A program made the position numbers and the translations under genes. A stretch of DNA of 64,000 nucleotides, from NCBI RefSeq assembly GCF_018687615.1, contig NZ_CP061299.1, positions 1,039,433-1,103,432 on the forward strand, given 5' to 3'. Each line of letters begins with the position of its first letter. The first letter of the stretch is position 1. Positions 25,843-34,923 of the stretch are shown piece after piece. The stretch is from Polynucleobacter sp. MWH-CaK5 (lineage in GTDB: Bacteria > Pseudomonadota > Gammaproteobacteria > Burkholderiales > Burkholderiaceae). The notes beneath the pieces are model-generated. The model saw only the letters and a program-made list of their open reading frames with translations. It was not told the origin of the DNA and ran no database searches.

Positions 25843-26154
25843 TTAGCTTACTTTTGCTTTATCTGTGCGAGTGTCGTTCTTGTTATCTACCCAAGTTACG
25901 CTAACCTCATCACCCTTAGCGCCGCCCTTGAACTTGAAGTTCAAGAATGGATCTTTAGAAACAGCTGGGCCAAACTCGCCGTGGAACACTTGCTTACCTT
26001 TGCAAGTTGCTGTGATTGTTGTGATGTGGTGAGCTGGAATAACTTTTCCAGATGAATCTTTACGCTGACCTGTTTCCATGTCGTGCTTCATCAACACTTT
26101 AACGTCAACAATACCGCCAGTCTCTTGGGCGCGTACGCGCATTGGATCTGCCAT
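25843..26154 (-). CDS. soxZ: Thiosulfate oxidation carrier complex protein SoxZ
   Basis: SoxZ is the partner of SoxY in the periplasmic carrier complex that holds sulfur intermediates. The 103-residue protein has no signal peptide of its own; it is exported with SoxY through the Tat system. The opening ADPMRVRAQETGGIVDVKVL and the middle FHGEFGPAVSKDPFLNFKFK match the family. The gene follows soxY after about 55 bases. Confidence 0.94.
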   Translation of the reverse strand: MADPMRVRAQETGGIVDVKVLMKHDMETGQRKDSSGKVIPAHHITTITATCKGKQVFHGEFGPAVSKDPFLNFKFKGGAKGDEVSVTWVDNKNDTRTDKAKVS

Positions 26155-26209
26155 TTTTATTTCCTTTCAGTACAAATATGATTAGTTATGTGAATTGTGT
26201 GAGGGGGAA

Positions 26210-26665
26210 TTAACCGCCGCAACCACCCAAAGTCACCTTAACTTCTTTAGTAGATACAAACCACTTACCATCAGCCTTCACCAAAGCGTGAACGTTTGAT
26301 GTTTGACCCATCTTGACACGTGAAGCCACGAACGGCTCTGTGTCAGCAGTCATGATGAATTGAGCAGCCAATGCACTTGGATTCTTCTCAACCAAAATAG
26401 CGATTTGTTGTGTTTTTGCCATTGATGTTGTTACGCCTACAGGCACAACTGCACCGTTTTCAGCAATGTCAGGAGCATTGATTGTGATCGCGCCAGACTT
26501 GTCAGCTGAAGAACCGCCTAAAGACTTAAGTACGTCATCCAATGTTTTACCTTCAAAAGCAGCTTTGTTCCATGTTGCAGCTTCTGCTTGAGAAATAAGA
26601 CCTGTTGCAGCCATCAAACCGATTACTGCTGTCAATCGCAGCGCTTCACGACGTTTTTGGTTCAT
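26210..26665 (-). CDS. soxY: Thiosulfate oxidation carrier protein SoxY
   Basis: SoxY carries thiosulfate-derived groups on its C-terminal cysteine while SoxAX, SoxB and SoxCD act on them. The 151-residue precursor has a twin-arginine signal (KRREALRLTAVIGL, cut near AEA) and ends in the diagnostic GGCGG, with Cys149 as the swinging carrier residue. AGAAGGAG five bases before the ATG is a strong ribosome binding site, fitting a protein needed in large amounts. Confidence 0.95.
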   Translation of the reverse strand: MNQKRREALRLTAVIGLMAATGLISQAEAATWNKAAFEGKTLDDVLKSLGGSSADKSGAITINAPDIAENGAVVPVGVTTSMAKTQQIAILVEKNPSALAAQFIMTADTEPFVASRVKMGQTSNVHALVKADGKWFVSTKEVKVTLGGCGG

Positions 26666-26729
26666 ACGAACTCCTTCTAAAAAAACTAACTATCAAAAAT
26701 AATAATTTCTACCTGGCAATCTTACATCT

Positions 26730-27791
26730 TTATTTGCCAGAAAGCATCCATTTCACCATCACTTCAATATCAGCATCAGAGACGTGAGCATGTGGCGGCA
26801 TTGGGATTGCACCCCAAACACCAGCACCACCAGCCTTCACTTTTGCACTCATTTTCTTAACGGCATCTGCTTGACCCTTGTACTTGGCGGCCACTTGAGC
26901 AATCGATGGTCCGATGGCATGAGATGCTGGAGCATGACAAGTGGCGCAATTGTTTTTCTTGAACAATGCGTCAGGTGATAGCACTTCAGCCGCAACCGCG
27001 CTCACAGTCATCATGCCCTTACCCGGCAACTTACTGACTGGTGGCTTCGTTGTATCAACACCACGATATGGACCGAATGGTCTATTTTGCAATGCAAGAT
27101 TTTCATGGGCATTACGAGCATAGTCAGGCAATGTCGATCCAATCGCCACGTGCTTTGTACAGTTAGACATACAAGCAGTTGCTTTAACGTCTGGTGTACC
27201 GCGCTCAGTCCACATGCCGTGAGCTTGAGTCATACCATTGCGGTTAGGCATCAACTTTTGAACTTCAGCAATGTTCTTGTCGCTTAACGTGAAATCATCA
27301 GGAACGATCTCAGCCATGGCCAAGATGTAACCCAATACAGCGTATGTGTCATCTGGTGTCAAAGTTCTTGGGGCATTCCATGGCATTGCACGGTAGATGT
27401 AATCCCAAAGCGTTGAAACAGTAGCAACCTTCATCAAAGTTGTACGCTGCGGCTGTTTGTCGCTCAACAATGAAGCCACACGACCAGTTTTCATATCTTC
27501 TTTAGTAGTTCCACCAACAATCGGCGTGAACACTTCATTAGATTCGCCAAAAGTACCGTGACAAGATGCGCAACGACCTTCCCATACTTCCTGACCACGC
27601 AACGTATTACCAGAACCAGCCGGTAAACCTTTGAAGTCTGGACGAACATCGATGTCCCAAGCAGCTACTTCAGCTTTGGTCGCTTCACGACCAACACCAG
27701 TGTACTTAGACTGAGCAATACCTTCAGCAGTTAGGCCTAGCGCCAAACCTGCCAATACCAAAGTTTTAGTTAAATTAGCCAACTTGAACAT
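26730..27791 (-). CDS. soxD: Cytochrome c subunit SoxD of sulfane dehydrogenase
   Basis: SoxD is the di-haem electron-acceptor subunit of SoxCD, which removes six electrons from the sulfane sulfur on SoxY. The 353-residue precursor has a Sec signal to about residue 27. The haem motifs are CASCH at 74-78 and CATCH at 282-286, with a Met ligand likely in AIPMPPHAH. Its start overlaps the end of soxC by 17 bases, so the two subunits are translationally linked. Confidence 0.94.
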   Translation of the reverse strand: MFKLANLTKTLVLAGLALGLTAEGIAQSKYTGVGREATKAEVAAWDIDVRPDFKGLPAGSGNTLRGQEVWEGRCASCHGTFGESNEVFTPIVGGTTKEDMKTGRVASLLSDKQPQRTTLMKVATVSTLWDYIYRAMPWNAPRTLTPDDTYAVLGYILAMAEIVPDDFTLSDKNIAEVQKLMPNRNGMTQAHGMWTERGTPDVKATACMSNCTKHVAIGSTLPDYARNAHENLALQNRPFGPYRGVDTTKPPVSKLPGKGMMTVSAVAAEVLSPDALFKKNNCATCHAPASHAIGPSIAQVAAKYKGQADAVKKMSAKVKAGGAGVWGAIPMPPHAHVSDADIEVMVKWMLSGK

Positions 27792-29124
27792 TGCTCAACT
27801 CCCCGTTCGTATCAAGCTTCCATGCTTGGATTGCATTGTTGTGATAAATGGAACGTGTACCACGAACTTCTCTTAATTGTTTGATCATTGGCTGAACATA
27901 GCCAGTCTCGTCTGTTGCACGTGACATCAAGATGCCAGGTGAACCATCCCAAACCCAGTCAAGGTTAAAGCGAGTGATCGCCTTAGAAAGAACTGGAGTC
28001 TCAAGACGAGCTCTGCGCCAGTTATTACCACCATCAACTGATACGTCCACATGTTTGATCTTGCCGCGACCAGACCATGCCATACCGCTGATGTTGTAAA
28101 AACCTTTGTCTAGCAATTGCTGACCACCAGATGGTGTCGTGATCACAGACTTACATTCTTGAATAGTTGTGTACTGACGATGTAAACCACTTGGCATCAA
28201 GTCGATGTAGTGAACTGCTTCGTCTTTAGCTGCATATGGCATATCGCCTACTTCAATACGACGCAACCACTTCACAGAGCTCACACCTTGAACACCAGGA
28301 ACCAATAAACGCAATGGGTAACCGTTCTCAGGGCGCAACATTTCGCCGTTCATGCCCCACACAACCAATACGTCTTTAAGCGCCAAGTCCATTGGAATAG
28401 TTCTGGTCATACCTGAACCATCGCCGCCTTCAGCTAGGATGTATTTACCTTTCTTAAGATCAGCACCGCACATATCTAGCAATACTGAAAGAGGCACACC
28501 TGTGAATTCGCAGCAAGACAACATACCGTGGGTGTACTGCACGCTTGGCACAGCAACGTTACCCCACTCTAAACCTGTGTTAGCGCCACACTCAACGAAG
28601 TGAATGCGTGACACGCTTGGTAAACGCATCAAGTCGTCCATCGTGAACACTTTTTGCTGCTTAACCAAACCGTTCACCATCAAGCGATGTTGCGCTGGAT
28701 CGATGTCATACCAACCTTGGTGATGACGCTCGAAGTGCAAACCGTTCGGCGTGATGATGCCGAAGAAACCTTGCAATGGTGCGAAGGCTACTGAAGCAGC
28801 AGACACACGAGTCAAGCCAGGAGACTCACGGCGCTGAAGAGGAGCTTCCCACTTAGATGGCATGCCATATGGGTTCGCAGCAACTGGCTGACCTAAAGTC
28901 GTCTGCCACGTTTGCTTTTCCAAAATAGCTTTTTCACCATCAGCGGCAATAGCTGAACCAGCAGCTGTTGCACCCAATGCTGTTACAAAACTTTTACGTA
29001 AGAAACCACGACGTGTTTCATTCAGACCATGCTCATAAACTTCATCAGCAAATTGCTGAGTCACAAAGTTTTCTGGCGCACGACGCAATCTACCGATTGG
29101 TGTTGTTTTACTCTTAACTGTCAC
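27775..29124 (-). CDS. soxC: Sulfane dehydrogenase molybdopterin subunit SoxC
   Basis: SoxC is the molybdenum-cofactor subunit of SoxCD, related to sulfite oxidase. A twin-arginine motif (NETRRGFLRKSF) lies some 40 residues in, as is usual for SoxC. The presumed Mo-ligand Cys is in HFVECGANTGLEW. The oxidoreductase domain is followed by a dimerisation domain with VDVSVDGGNNWRRARLE. I prefer the GTG at 29124, preceded by a G-rich stretch five bases away (449 residues). An ATG at 29148 in the same frame lacks any ribosome site. SoxCD allows full oxidation to sulfate without sulfur globules. Confidence 0.94.
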   Translation of the reverse strand: MTVKSKTTPIGRLRRAPENFVTQQFADEVYEHGLNETRRGFLRKSFVTALGATAAGSAIAADGEKAILEKQTWQTTLGQPVAANPYGMPSKWEAPLQRRESPGLTRVSAASVAFAPLQGFFGIITPNGLHFERHHQGWYDIDPAQHRLMVNGLVKQQKVFTMDDLMRLPSVSRIHFVECGANTGLEWGNVAVPSVQYTHGMLSCCEFTGVPLSVLLDMCGADLKKGKYILAEGGDGSGMTRTIPMDLALKDVLVVWGMNGEMLRPENGYPLRLLVPGVQGVSSVKWLRRIEVGDMPYAAKDEAVHYIDLMPSGLHRQYTTIQECKSVITTPSGGQQLLDKGFYNISGMAWSGRGKIKHVDVSVDGGNNWRRARLETPVLSKAITRFNLDWVWDGSPGILMSRATDETGYVQPMIKQLREVRGTRSIYHNNAIQAWKLDTNGELSNVQVG

Positions 29125-29170
29125 AAGGACCCCCCAAGATACATGCAAAAAAAATACTTAAATTAGTACT

Positions 29171-29188
29171 GTTGAATATCTTTTCAAC
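29171..29188. promoter_or_regulatory. Candidate operator upstream of soxC
   Basis: GTTGAATATCTTTTCAAC is a perfect six-base inverted repeat with a six-base spacer. It sits about 47 bases before the soxC start. The inner GAATATCT recurs at 29226-29233 and a GTATTC lies at 29272, so several half-sites may be present in the 235-base gap between soxC and modB. The protein that binds is unknown, and no SoxR-type regulator gene lies in the window. Confidence 0.45.
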
Positions 29189-29359
29189 TGAGATGTGTCA
29201 TTATTCACTTTTATAGATTGTTTTGGAATATCTAAATTATGAAAGTGTTGATATTTTTTTTGATATCGAGGGTATTCACTAATCAAAAAATACTGACACT
29301 TAATGCATCTAACTAACTATTGACCACTTCTCGTAAACACTTATTTTTTATAGCTAACT

Positions 29360-30001
29360 ATGACGATTGATACGCAAGCACTGCTACTGACTCTGAAGCT
29401 TGCATTTTTTACTCTGCTCTTTTTAATTCCATTTGGCATATGGGTTGCATATCGTTTGGCGAACATGCAAAAAGGTAAGTCATTTTTAGAAGCCACGCTT
29501 GCCCTGCCTTTGGTTTTACCTCCAACAGTTTTAGGTTATTACTTGTTGGTGAGCTTCACCAACGTCACGCTTTTTAATCAACCATTGACCTTCACATTCA
29601 CAGGCTTGGTGATTGCCTCAATTATTTTTAATTTACCTTTTGCAATTCAACCAATTCAACGCGCCTTCGAAGCTATTCCTCAAGACATTCGCGAGGCTGC
29701 TCAGTGCAGCGGCTTAAATCCTTGGCAAGCATTTAAATTAATTGAATTGCCGCTGGCATGGCGCGGCATTGTGAGTGCTGCAGTGATCACCTTTGCACAC
29801 ACCTTGGGCGAGTTCGGCGTAATCTTGATGATTGGGGGATCGATTCCTGGTGAAACAAAAACGATTGCCATTTCAATCTATGACAGCGTGCAGAACATGG
29901 ATCATGCAAGCGCCAGTGGCATGTCATTACTTTTGTTAATCATTTCATTGTTAGCAATTACCTGGAGCTATCAATTGACTGGCAAGAAGCGAGCAGCCTG
30001 A
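29360..30001 (+). CDS. modB: Molybdate-type ABC transporter permease
   Basis: This 213-residue permease is of the ModB type. It has about five membrane segments and the EAA loop AAQCSGLNPWQAFKLIELPLA that contacts the ATPase, followed by TLGEFGVILMIGGSIPGETK, typical of molybdate permeases. Its TGA overlaps the ATG of modC by one base. No modA gene for the binding protein is next to it. It is divergent from soxC, whose product needs molybdenum. Tungstate or another oxyanion cannot be excluded. Confidence 0.86.
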   Translation: MTIDTQALLLTLKLAFFTLLFLIPFGIWVAYRLANMQKGKSFLEATLALPLVLPPTVLGYYLLVSFTNVTLFNQPLTFTFTGLVIASIIFNLPFAIQPIQRAFEAIPQDIREAAQCSGLNPWQAFKLIELPLAWRGIVSAAVITFAHTLGEFGVILMIGGSIPGETKTIAISIYDSVQNMDHASASGMSLLLLIISLLAITWSYQLTGKKRAA

Positions 30002-31101
30002 TGTTAAAAGTTCAACTACAACGCAGCACAGGCTTTCCGATGCGCATTGATTTTGAATGCGCTCCTGGCGAACTGCACATCTTGGTAGGTCCATCGGGCA
30101 GCGGCAAAACCACCACCTTGCGCAGTATCGCTGGCCTATCCGATGTGTCAGGATTAATTCAGTGCAAAGATCAAGTATGGCTGGACAGCGCCAATAAAGT
30201 TTTTGTGCCAACTCATCGCCGCTCCATTGGATTTTTATTTCAGAACTACGCCCTCTTTCCACACCTCACAGTTTTAGAGAATGTTTCGATTCCTTTGATA
30301 GGTCGTAAGCAATCGACTCGTGATGAAGCATTTCGTTGGTTAGAGCGATTACGCATTGCCGATTTAGCCAATCGCTTGCCGCATCAAATCTCTGGCGGTC
30401 AGCAACAACGTGTGGCACTGGCTCGTGCATTAGCCAGAGATCCTCATGCCCTGCTTTTAGATGAGCCGTTCTCAGCAGTTGATGCACCGACTCGTCAAAA
30501 TCTTTATGAAGCGCTTTCTGAACTTCGTCAGGCAGTTTCATTGCCTATCATTCTCGTGACGCATGATTTGAATGAAGCGATTCGATTGGGTGATCAAATC
30601 ACGGTGATTGATCAAGGCAAGAGCTTACAAACTTCAGATCCACATCACTTGCTGGATAAACCTCGCAATGCACGCGTGGCTGAGTTGGTTGGCAGCCCTA
30701 ATTTATTTGAGGGTCTTTATGACCAAGGTCGTTTGTCATGGGGCAAACGTGGCTTGAGTTTATCGATTAAAGATAAAGGCAAGATCAAAAAGCCAACTGA
30801 AGTGGCTTGGGTGATTCCAAGTCACAGTATTGAAATACTCAACTCAGAAGAACAAGCCAATCAACAAGCTGATACTTGCAAAATTAATCTAATTGACTGC
30901 ACGGTTGCAAGAGTCAGACAATTGGGTCAGATGGCTGTGGTGTATTGGCAAGTCAATGATTGTGACGATCAAATTGTTTGGCAAGCATCATCAAGCGAAT
31001 TAAGAAGATTGGGCATTGAAGTGGGCGCACAAAAGAAGATTTATTTAGACCCTGAGCAAATCCACATCATGCCTATCAAGTTTCACCTAAAAAATACATA
31101 A
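30001..31101 (+). CDS. modC: Molybdate-type ABC transporter ATPase
   Basis: This 366-residue ATPase has Walker A GPSGSGKTTTL near residue 31, the signature SGGQQQRVALARAL near 128 and Walker B HALLLDEPFSAVD. A C-terminal regulatory part of about 110 residues, probably a TOBE/Mop-like domain, follows the nucleotide-binding domain, as in ModC. It is translationally coupled to modB. A ten-base gap separates it from the MBL hydrolase gene on the same strand. Confidence 0.86.
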   Translation: MLKVQLQRSTGFPMRIDFECAPGELHILVGPSGSGKTTTLRSIAGLSDVSGLIQCKDQVWLDSANKVFVPTHRRSIGFLFQNYALFPHLTVLENVSIPLIGRKQSTRDEAFRWLERLRIADLANRLPHQISGGQQQRVALARALARDPHALLLDEPFSAVDAPTRQNLYEALSELRQAVSLPIILVTHDLNEAIRLGDQITVIDQGKSLQTSDPHHLLDKPRNARVAELVGSPNLFEGLYDQGRLSWGKRGLSLSIKDKGKIKKPTEVAWVIPSHSIEILNSEEQANQQADTCKINLIDCTVARVRQLGQMAVVYWQVNDCDDQIVWQASSSELRRLGIEVGAQKKIYLDPEQIHIMPIKFHLKNT

Positions 31102-31111
31102 GCGAGGTTGT

Positions 31112-32116
31112 ATGACAAGCCATGACCGCAGAAATGTTCTAAAACTTTCCTTAGGCGCCGTGGGTCTTTTAGCTTTGCCTCAGGTCACCGAGTTTGCCAG
31201 AGCTGCTGAAGATTTTATTCGTGGACCTCGCATCAAAGATCACCCAATCAAACAACTCAGCAAACATGTGTGGATGATCCACTCTCCCGATGGATTTCCA
31301 ACCCCTGAAAACCAAGGCATGATGGCCAATATCACTTTTGTTGATACGGCCAAAGGCATTGTGGTGATTGATACAGGCGCCTCTGTACAAATTGGCGAAA
31401 TGGCCATCAGGATGATGAAGACTTTCACCAAGAAGCCTGTGATTGCCATATTTAACTCGCACTATCACGGAGATCACTTCTTGGGCAATCAAGCCTTTGT
31501 TGAAGCTTATGGTCCTATGCCTATTTATGCTCACCCGCACAGCATGAAAGAAATCAAAGGTGTTGAAGGCAATGCTTGGAAGAATTTAATGGAGCGCTGG
31601 ACCAATCAAGCAACAGCAGGAACCAAAGTGATTCCACCAACGCATGTTGCAAACAATGGCGATGTATTCAAGTACGGAGATGTCACCATCAAGGTTCATC
31701 ACTATGGCATTGCGCACACGCCTGGCGATATCTGCATGGAAATTGTTGAAGACAAAGTCACTCACGTTGGCGATATTGCCATGGATGATCGCATCGCTAA
31801 TATGGATGATGGTTCATATGTAGGAACTTTCAAAACATACAAGGCATTGACCCAAGCAGCAGGAGCACAACTTTGGATTCCAGGACACGGCAATGCTAAA
31901 AAAGAATTGCTCGCTGAATATGGTGAGTTCATGTCAGGTATTTATGAGACATGTGTCAAAGCTGTTCAGGATGGTGTAGACCCAAGCTCAGCGAAAAACC
32001 TAGTACTGAAAGACCCTCGCGTGATGAAGTATGCAAAACGCACCAAAGGATTTGATGGAAATATCGGCAAATACACAAGTCTTGCCTACCTAGAAGCAGA
32101 AAAGGAAGCTTTTTAA
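31112..32116 (+). CDS. Secreted MBL-fold metallo-hydrolase, SoxH-like
   Basis: This 334-residue metallo-beta-lactamase-fold protein has a probable Tat signal (HDRRNVLKLSLGAVGLLALP). The zinc motif HYHGDHFLGN lies near residues 117-126, with further ligand candidates in THVGDIAMDD and IPGHGN. It resembles SoxH-type hydrolases found in some sox clusters, which are thought to act on thiols or sulfur compounds in the periplasm. The neighbouring sox and mod genes support that guess, but other quinoprotein-linked MBL hydrolases are similar. Its last codons are part of a terminator hairpin. Confidence 0.75.
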   Translation: MTSHDRRNVLKLSLGAVGLLALPQVTEFARAAEDFIRGPRIKDHPIKQLSKHVWMIHSPDGFPTPENQGMMANITFVDTAKGIVVIDTGASVQIGEMAIRMMKTFTKKPVIAIFNSHYHGDHFLGNQAFVEAYGPMPIYAHPHSMKEIKGVEGNAWKNLMERWTNQATAGTKVIPPTHVANNGDVFKYGDVTIKVHHYGIAHTPGDICMEIVEDKVTHVGDIAMDDRIANMDDGSYVGTFKTYKALTQAAGAQLWIPGHGNAKKELLAEYGEFMSGIYETCVKAVQDGVDPSSAKNLVLKDPRVMKYAKRTKGFDGNIGKYTSLAYLEAEKEAF

Positions 32117-32123
32117 GCTTCCT
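32103..32123 (+). terminator. Terminator overlapping the MBL hydrolase stop codon
   Basis: AGGAAGCTT-TTT-AAGCTTCCT forms a nine-pair stem with a three-base loop and is followed by CTTTTATT. The gene's TAA (32114-32116) lies in the hairpin. It would end the modBC-MBL transcript before the convergent metZ gene. Confidence 0.7.
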
Positions 32124-32148
32124 CTTTTATTCTGATTCTCTTGATGAC

Positions 32149-33351
32149 TTACTTGCCTAGACCAGGCAGTAAGTCATTTTTAATATCTTCGATATTTTCT
32201 AAGCCTACTGCAATCCTCACCAAACTATCCGTGATACCTGCTGCTGCACGCGCCTCTGGTGAAACGCGCACATGCGTGGTTGTGGCCGGGTGAGTAATGG
32301 TGGTTCTTGTGTCACCCAAATTGGCGGTGATTGATAAGAGCTTGGTGCCATCAATGACTTTCCAAGCGGCCTCTTTGCCACCCTTCAATACGAATGACAA
32401 AATCGGACCACCCATTCTTTGCTGCTTCTTAGCTAATTCATACTGTGGGTGTGAAGTTAAGCCTGGGTGATACACACGCTCAACAGATGGATGCTTTTCT
32501 AACCAAGTCGCTAATTCAAGCGCTGATTGGCTTTGCTTTTCCAATCTCAAATTCAGAGTCTCTAAACCTTTGAGTAAAACCCACGCATTGAAAGCAGAGA
32601 GTGTAGGTCCAGCAGTTCTGACATAAGGGAACACTTTGCCCAAAACAAACTCTTCAGTACCAACAATAGCGCCGCCTAGAACACGACCCTGACCGTCCAA
32701 GTATTTGGTGGCCGAATGAATGATCACATCAGCTCCTAGCTCTAATGGCTTTTGCAGGGCTGGCGTACAAAAACAGTTATCCACCACGTAAAGCGCCTTG
32801 GCAGCTTTAGCAATTTCTGCAATGGCAGCAATATCACCCACCTCTGTTAGAGGATTGGATGGCGTCTCTAAATAAAATAGCTTGGTATTAGGTTTAACAG
32901 CCGCCTTCCAAGAATCGAGGTTGGCCATGTCCACGTAAGTTGTTTCAATACCAAACTTACTCAAAATAGTGTTGAACAGCTGAATGGTTGCGCCAAACAC
33001 GGAGCGTGAACAGATCACGTGATCGCCCGCTTGTAAATGTGACATCGCCACAGTCATGATCGCTGACATACCTGAAGAAGTAGCAATACATGACTCGCCT
33101 CCCTCAAGCGCTGCCAAACGATCTTGGAACATCGCAACTGTTGGGTTGGTGAAACGAGAATAAATAAACCCTTTTTCAGCATTCGCAAAACCATGCGCAG
33201 CATCCTCTGCACTGTCAAAGCAAAAACTGGAGGTTAAAAACATGGCTTCAGAGTGTTCATTGAACTCTGTACGACGCACGCCTGCACGCACACCCAAAGT
33301 GTCGGCGTGCAGGTTTTTGATGTCCAAAGGTGCTCGTTTTTTATCGCTCAT
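32149..33351 (-). CDS. metZ: O-succinylhomoserine sulfhydrylase
   Basis: This PLP enzyme of the Cys/Met-metabolism family makes homocysteine directly from O-succinylhomoserine and sulfide. The PLP-binding Lys is in HSATKYLDGQGR, and the 400-residue length and start KNLHADTLGVRAGV fit MetZ. Its position as the last gene after purF is the same as in Pseudomonas and other proteobacteria and supports MetZ over MetY, MetB or MetC. It lies nine bases after purF. Confidence 0.9.
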   Translation of the reverse strand: MSDKKRAPLDIKNLHADTLGVRAGVRRTEFNEHSEAMFLTSSFCFDSAEDAAHGFANAEKGFIYSRFTNPTVAMFQDRLAALEGGESCIATSSGMSAIMTVAMSHLQAGDHVICSRSVFGATIQLFNTILSKFGIETTYVDMANLDSWKAAVKPNTKLFYLETPSNPLTEVGDIAAIAEIAKAAKALYVVDNCFCTPALQKPLELGADVIIHSATKYLDGQGRVLGGAIVGTEEFVLGKVFPYVRTAGPTLSAFNAWVLLKGLETLNLRLEKQSQSALELATWLEKHPSVERVYHPGLTSHPQYELAKKQQRMGGPILSFVLKGGKEAAWKVIDGTKLLSITANLGDTRTTITHPATTTHVRVSPEARAAAGITDSLVRIAVGLENIEDIKNDLLPGLGK

Positions 33352-33360
33352 GACTCAATA

Positions 33361-34902
33361 CTACTCTTGAGAGGCTAAATGTAAATGTAATTGTGAGCGA
33401 GCCAAGTCCGTTGCCTCACCCTGCTGACGATCTGCCAATGCCTTAGGAGTGTTTCTAGAAGCTTCTAGAGCATCCAAATAAGACTCGGTGATGTCGCCTG
33501 TGATGTACTTACCGTCAAAGCAAGAAGCATCAAAATTGGTGATCGCAGGGTTGATATCTCTGACCGCTTTTTTGAGATCTTCAACGTCTTGGTAAATGAG
33601 TTCATCAGCACCAATCAGCTTGGTGATCTCTTCATGGGTTCGACCATAGGCCACCAATTCACTGCGAGTTGGCATATCAATGCCATAGACGTTTGGAAAG
33701 CGCACAGGAGGTGCAGCAGAGGCAAAGATCACCTTCTTGGCACCAGCATCGCGCGCCATTTGCACAATCTCATAAGAGGTTGTGCCACGCACGATCGAAT
33801 CGTCCACAATCAGCACATTCTTGTCTTTGAACTCTAAGCGCATCGCATTGAGTTTTTGACGCACTGATTTTTTACGCATCGCTTGACCAGGCATGATGAA
33901 GGTACGACCCACATAGCGATTTTTAAAGAAACCTTCGCGGTATGGAACACCTAATAACTTGGCCACCTGCATGGCTGCTGGGCGGCTTGAATCAGGGATA
34001 GGCATCACTACATCAATTTGTGAGACGTCGGTTTCTCGGGCAATTTTTTCTGCTAAGTAATTACCCATCAATAAGCGCACGTCATAAACGGTCACACCAT
34101 CGATGCATGAATCAGGTCTTGCCAAATAAACGTATTCAAAAATACATGGATTGAGCGTGGCATTTTCTGAGCACAACTTGCTTTGGAATTGGCCATCTTG
34201 ACCTATAAAGATCGCCTCACCAGGTGCCACGTCTCTAACAAATTTGAAACCCAAGCCTTCTAGAGTCACAGACTCAGAAGCAATCAACCATTCAGGACCA
34301 TTCGGTGTGTCCATGCGACCAATGCACAGCGGACGAATTCCGAATGGATCACGGAATGCCAATAAACCATAACCAGCGATCAAAGCAACCACTGCGTAAG
34401 AACCTTTTAAACGCTCTTGCACTTTTGTCACAGCAGTAAATGCTGATGCAGCATCTAAAGCGATGCTGTCTGTGGCGCGCTGAAGTTCATCAGCCAACAC
34501 GTTCAATAAAACTTCTGTGTCCGAATTCGTATTGATATGGCGGCGATCACGGTAGAACATCTCATCACGCAATGCAGGTGCATTGGTGAGGTTGCCGTTG
34601 TGAGCCAAGATGATGCCGAATGGTGCGTTCACATAAAACGGCTGAGCTTCTTCTTCACTGCTCGCTGATCCTGCTGTTGGGTAACGAACCTGACCGATAC
34701 CAGCATTACCTGGCAAGCTACGCATATTGCGTGTTCTGAATACATCACGCACCATGCCATTGGCCTTATGCATGCTAAATGAACTGCCGTTCATGGTAGC
34801 TATACCAGCGGCATCCTGACCGCGATGTTGCAAAAGCAACAATGCGTCATAGAGCAACTGATTCACTGGACTATTGCCAACCGCCCCGACAATTCCACAC
34901 AT
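33361..34902 (-). CDS. purF: Amidophosphoribosyltransferase
   Basis: PurF makes 5-phosphoribosylamine from PRPP and glutamine, the first step of purine synthesis. The mature N-terminal nucleophile is Cys2 (MCGIVGAVG), followed by the glutaminase domain with YPTAGSASSEEEAQPF. The PRPP-binding loop NVLIVDDSIVRGTTSYEIVQ lies near residues 350-370. At 513 residues it is complete. It follows cvpA after 21 bases, as in many proteobacteria. Confidence 0.96.
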   Translation of the reverse strand: MCGIVGAVGNSPVNQLLYDALLLLQHRGQDAAGIATMNGSSFSMHKANGMVRDVFRTRNMRSLPGNAGIGQVRYPTAGSASSEEEAQPFYVNAPFGIILAHNGNLTNAPALRDEMFYRDRRHINTNSDTEVLLNVLADELQRATDSIALDAASAFTAVTKVQERLKGSYAVVALIAGYGLLAFRDPFGIRPLCIGRMDTPNGPEWLIASESVTLEGLGFKFVRDVAPGEAIFIGQDGQFQSKLCSENATLNPCIFEYVYLARPDSCIDGVTVYDVRLLMGNYLAEKIARETDVSQIDVVMPIPDSSRPAAMQVAKLLGVPYREGFFKNRYVGRTFIMPGQAMRKKSVRQKLNAMRLEFKDKNVLIVDDSIVRGTTSYEIVQMARDAGAKKVIFASAAPPVRFPNVYGIDMPTRSELVAYGRTHEEITKLIGADELIYQDVEDLKKAVRDINPAITNFDASCFDGKYITGDITESYLDALEASRNTPKALADRQQGEATDLARSQLHLHLASQE

Positions 34903-34923
34903 AAAAACCTCTATCTTTTAAAA

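Noticed and set aside
30266..30541. 91-codon frame antisense to modC
   Set aside because: It lies across the ATPase signature and Walker B region of modC and has no features of its own.
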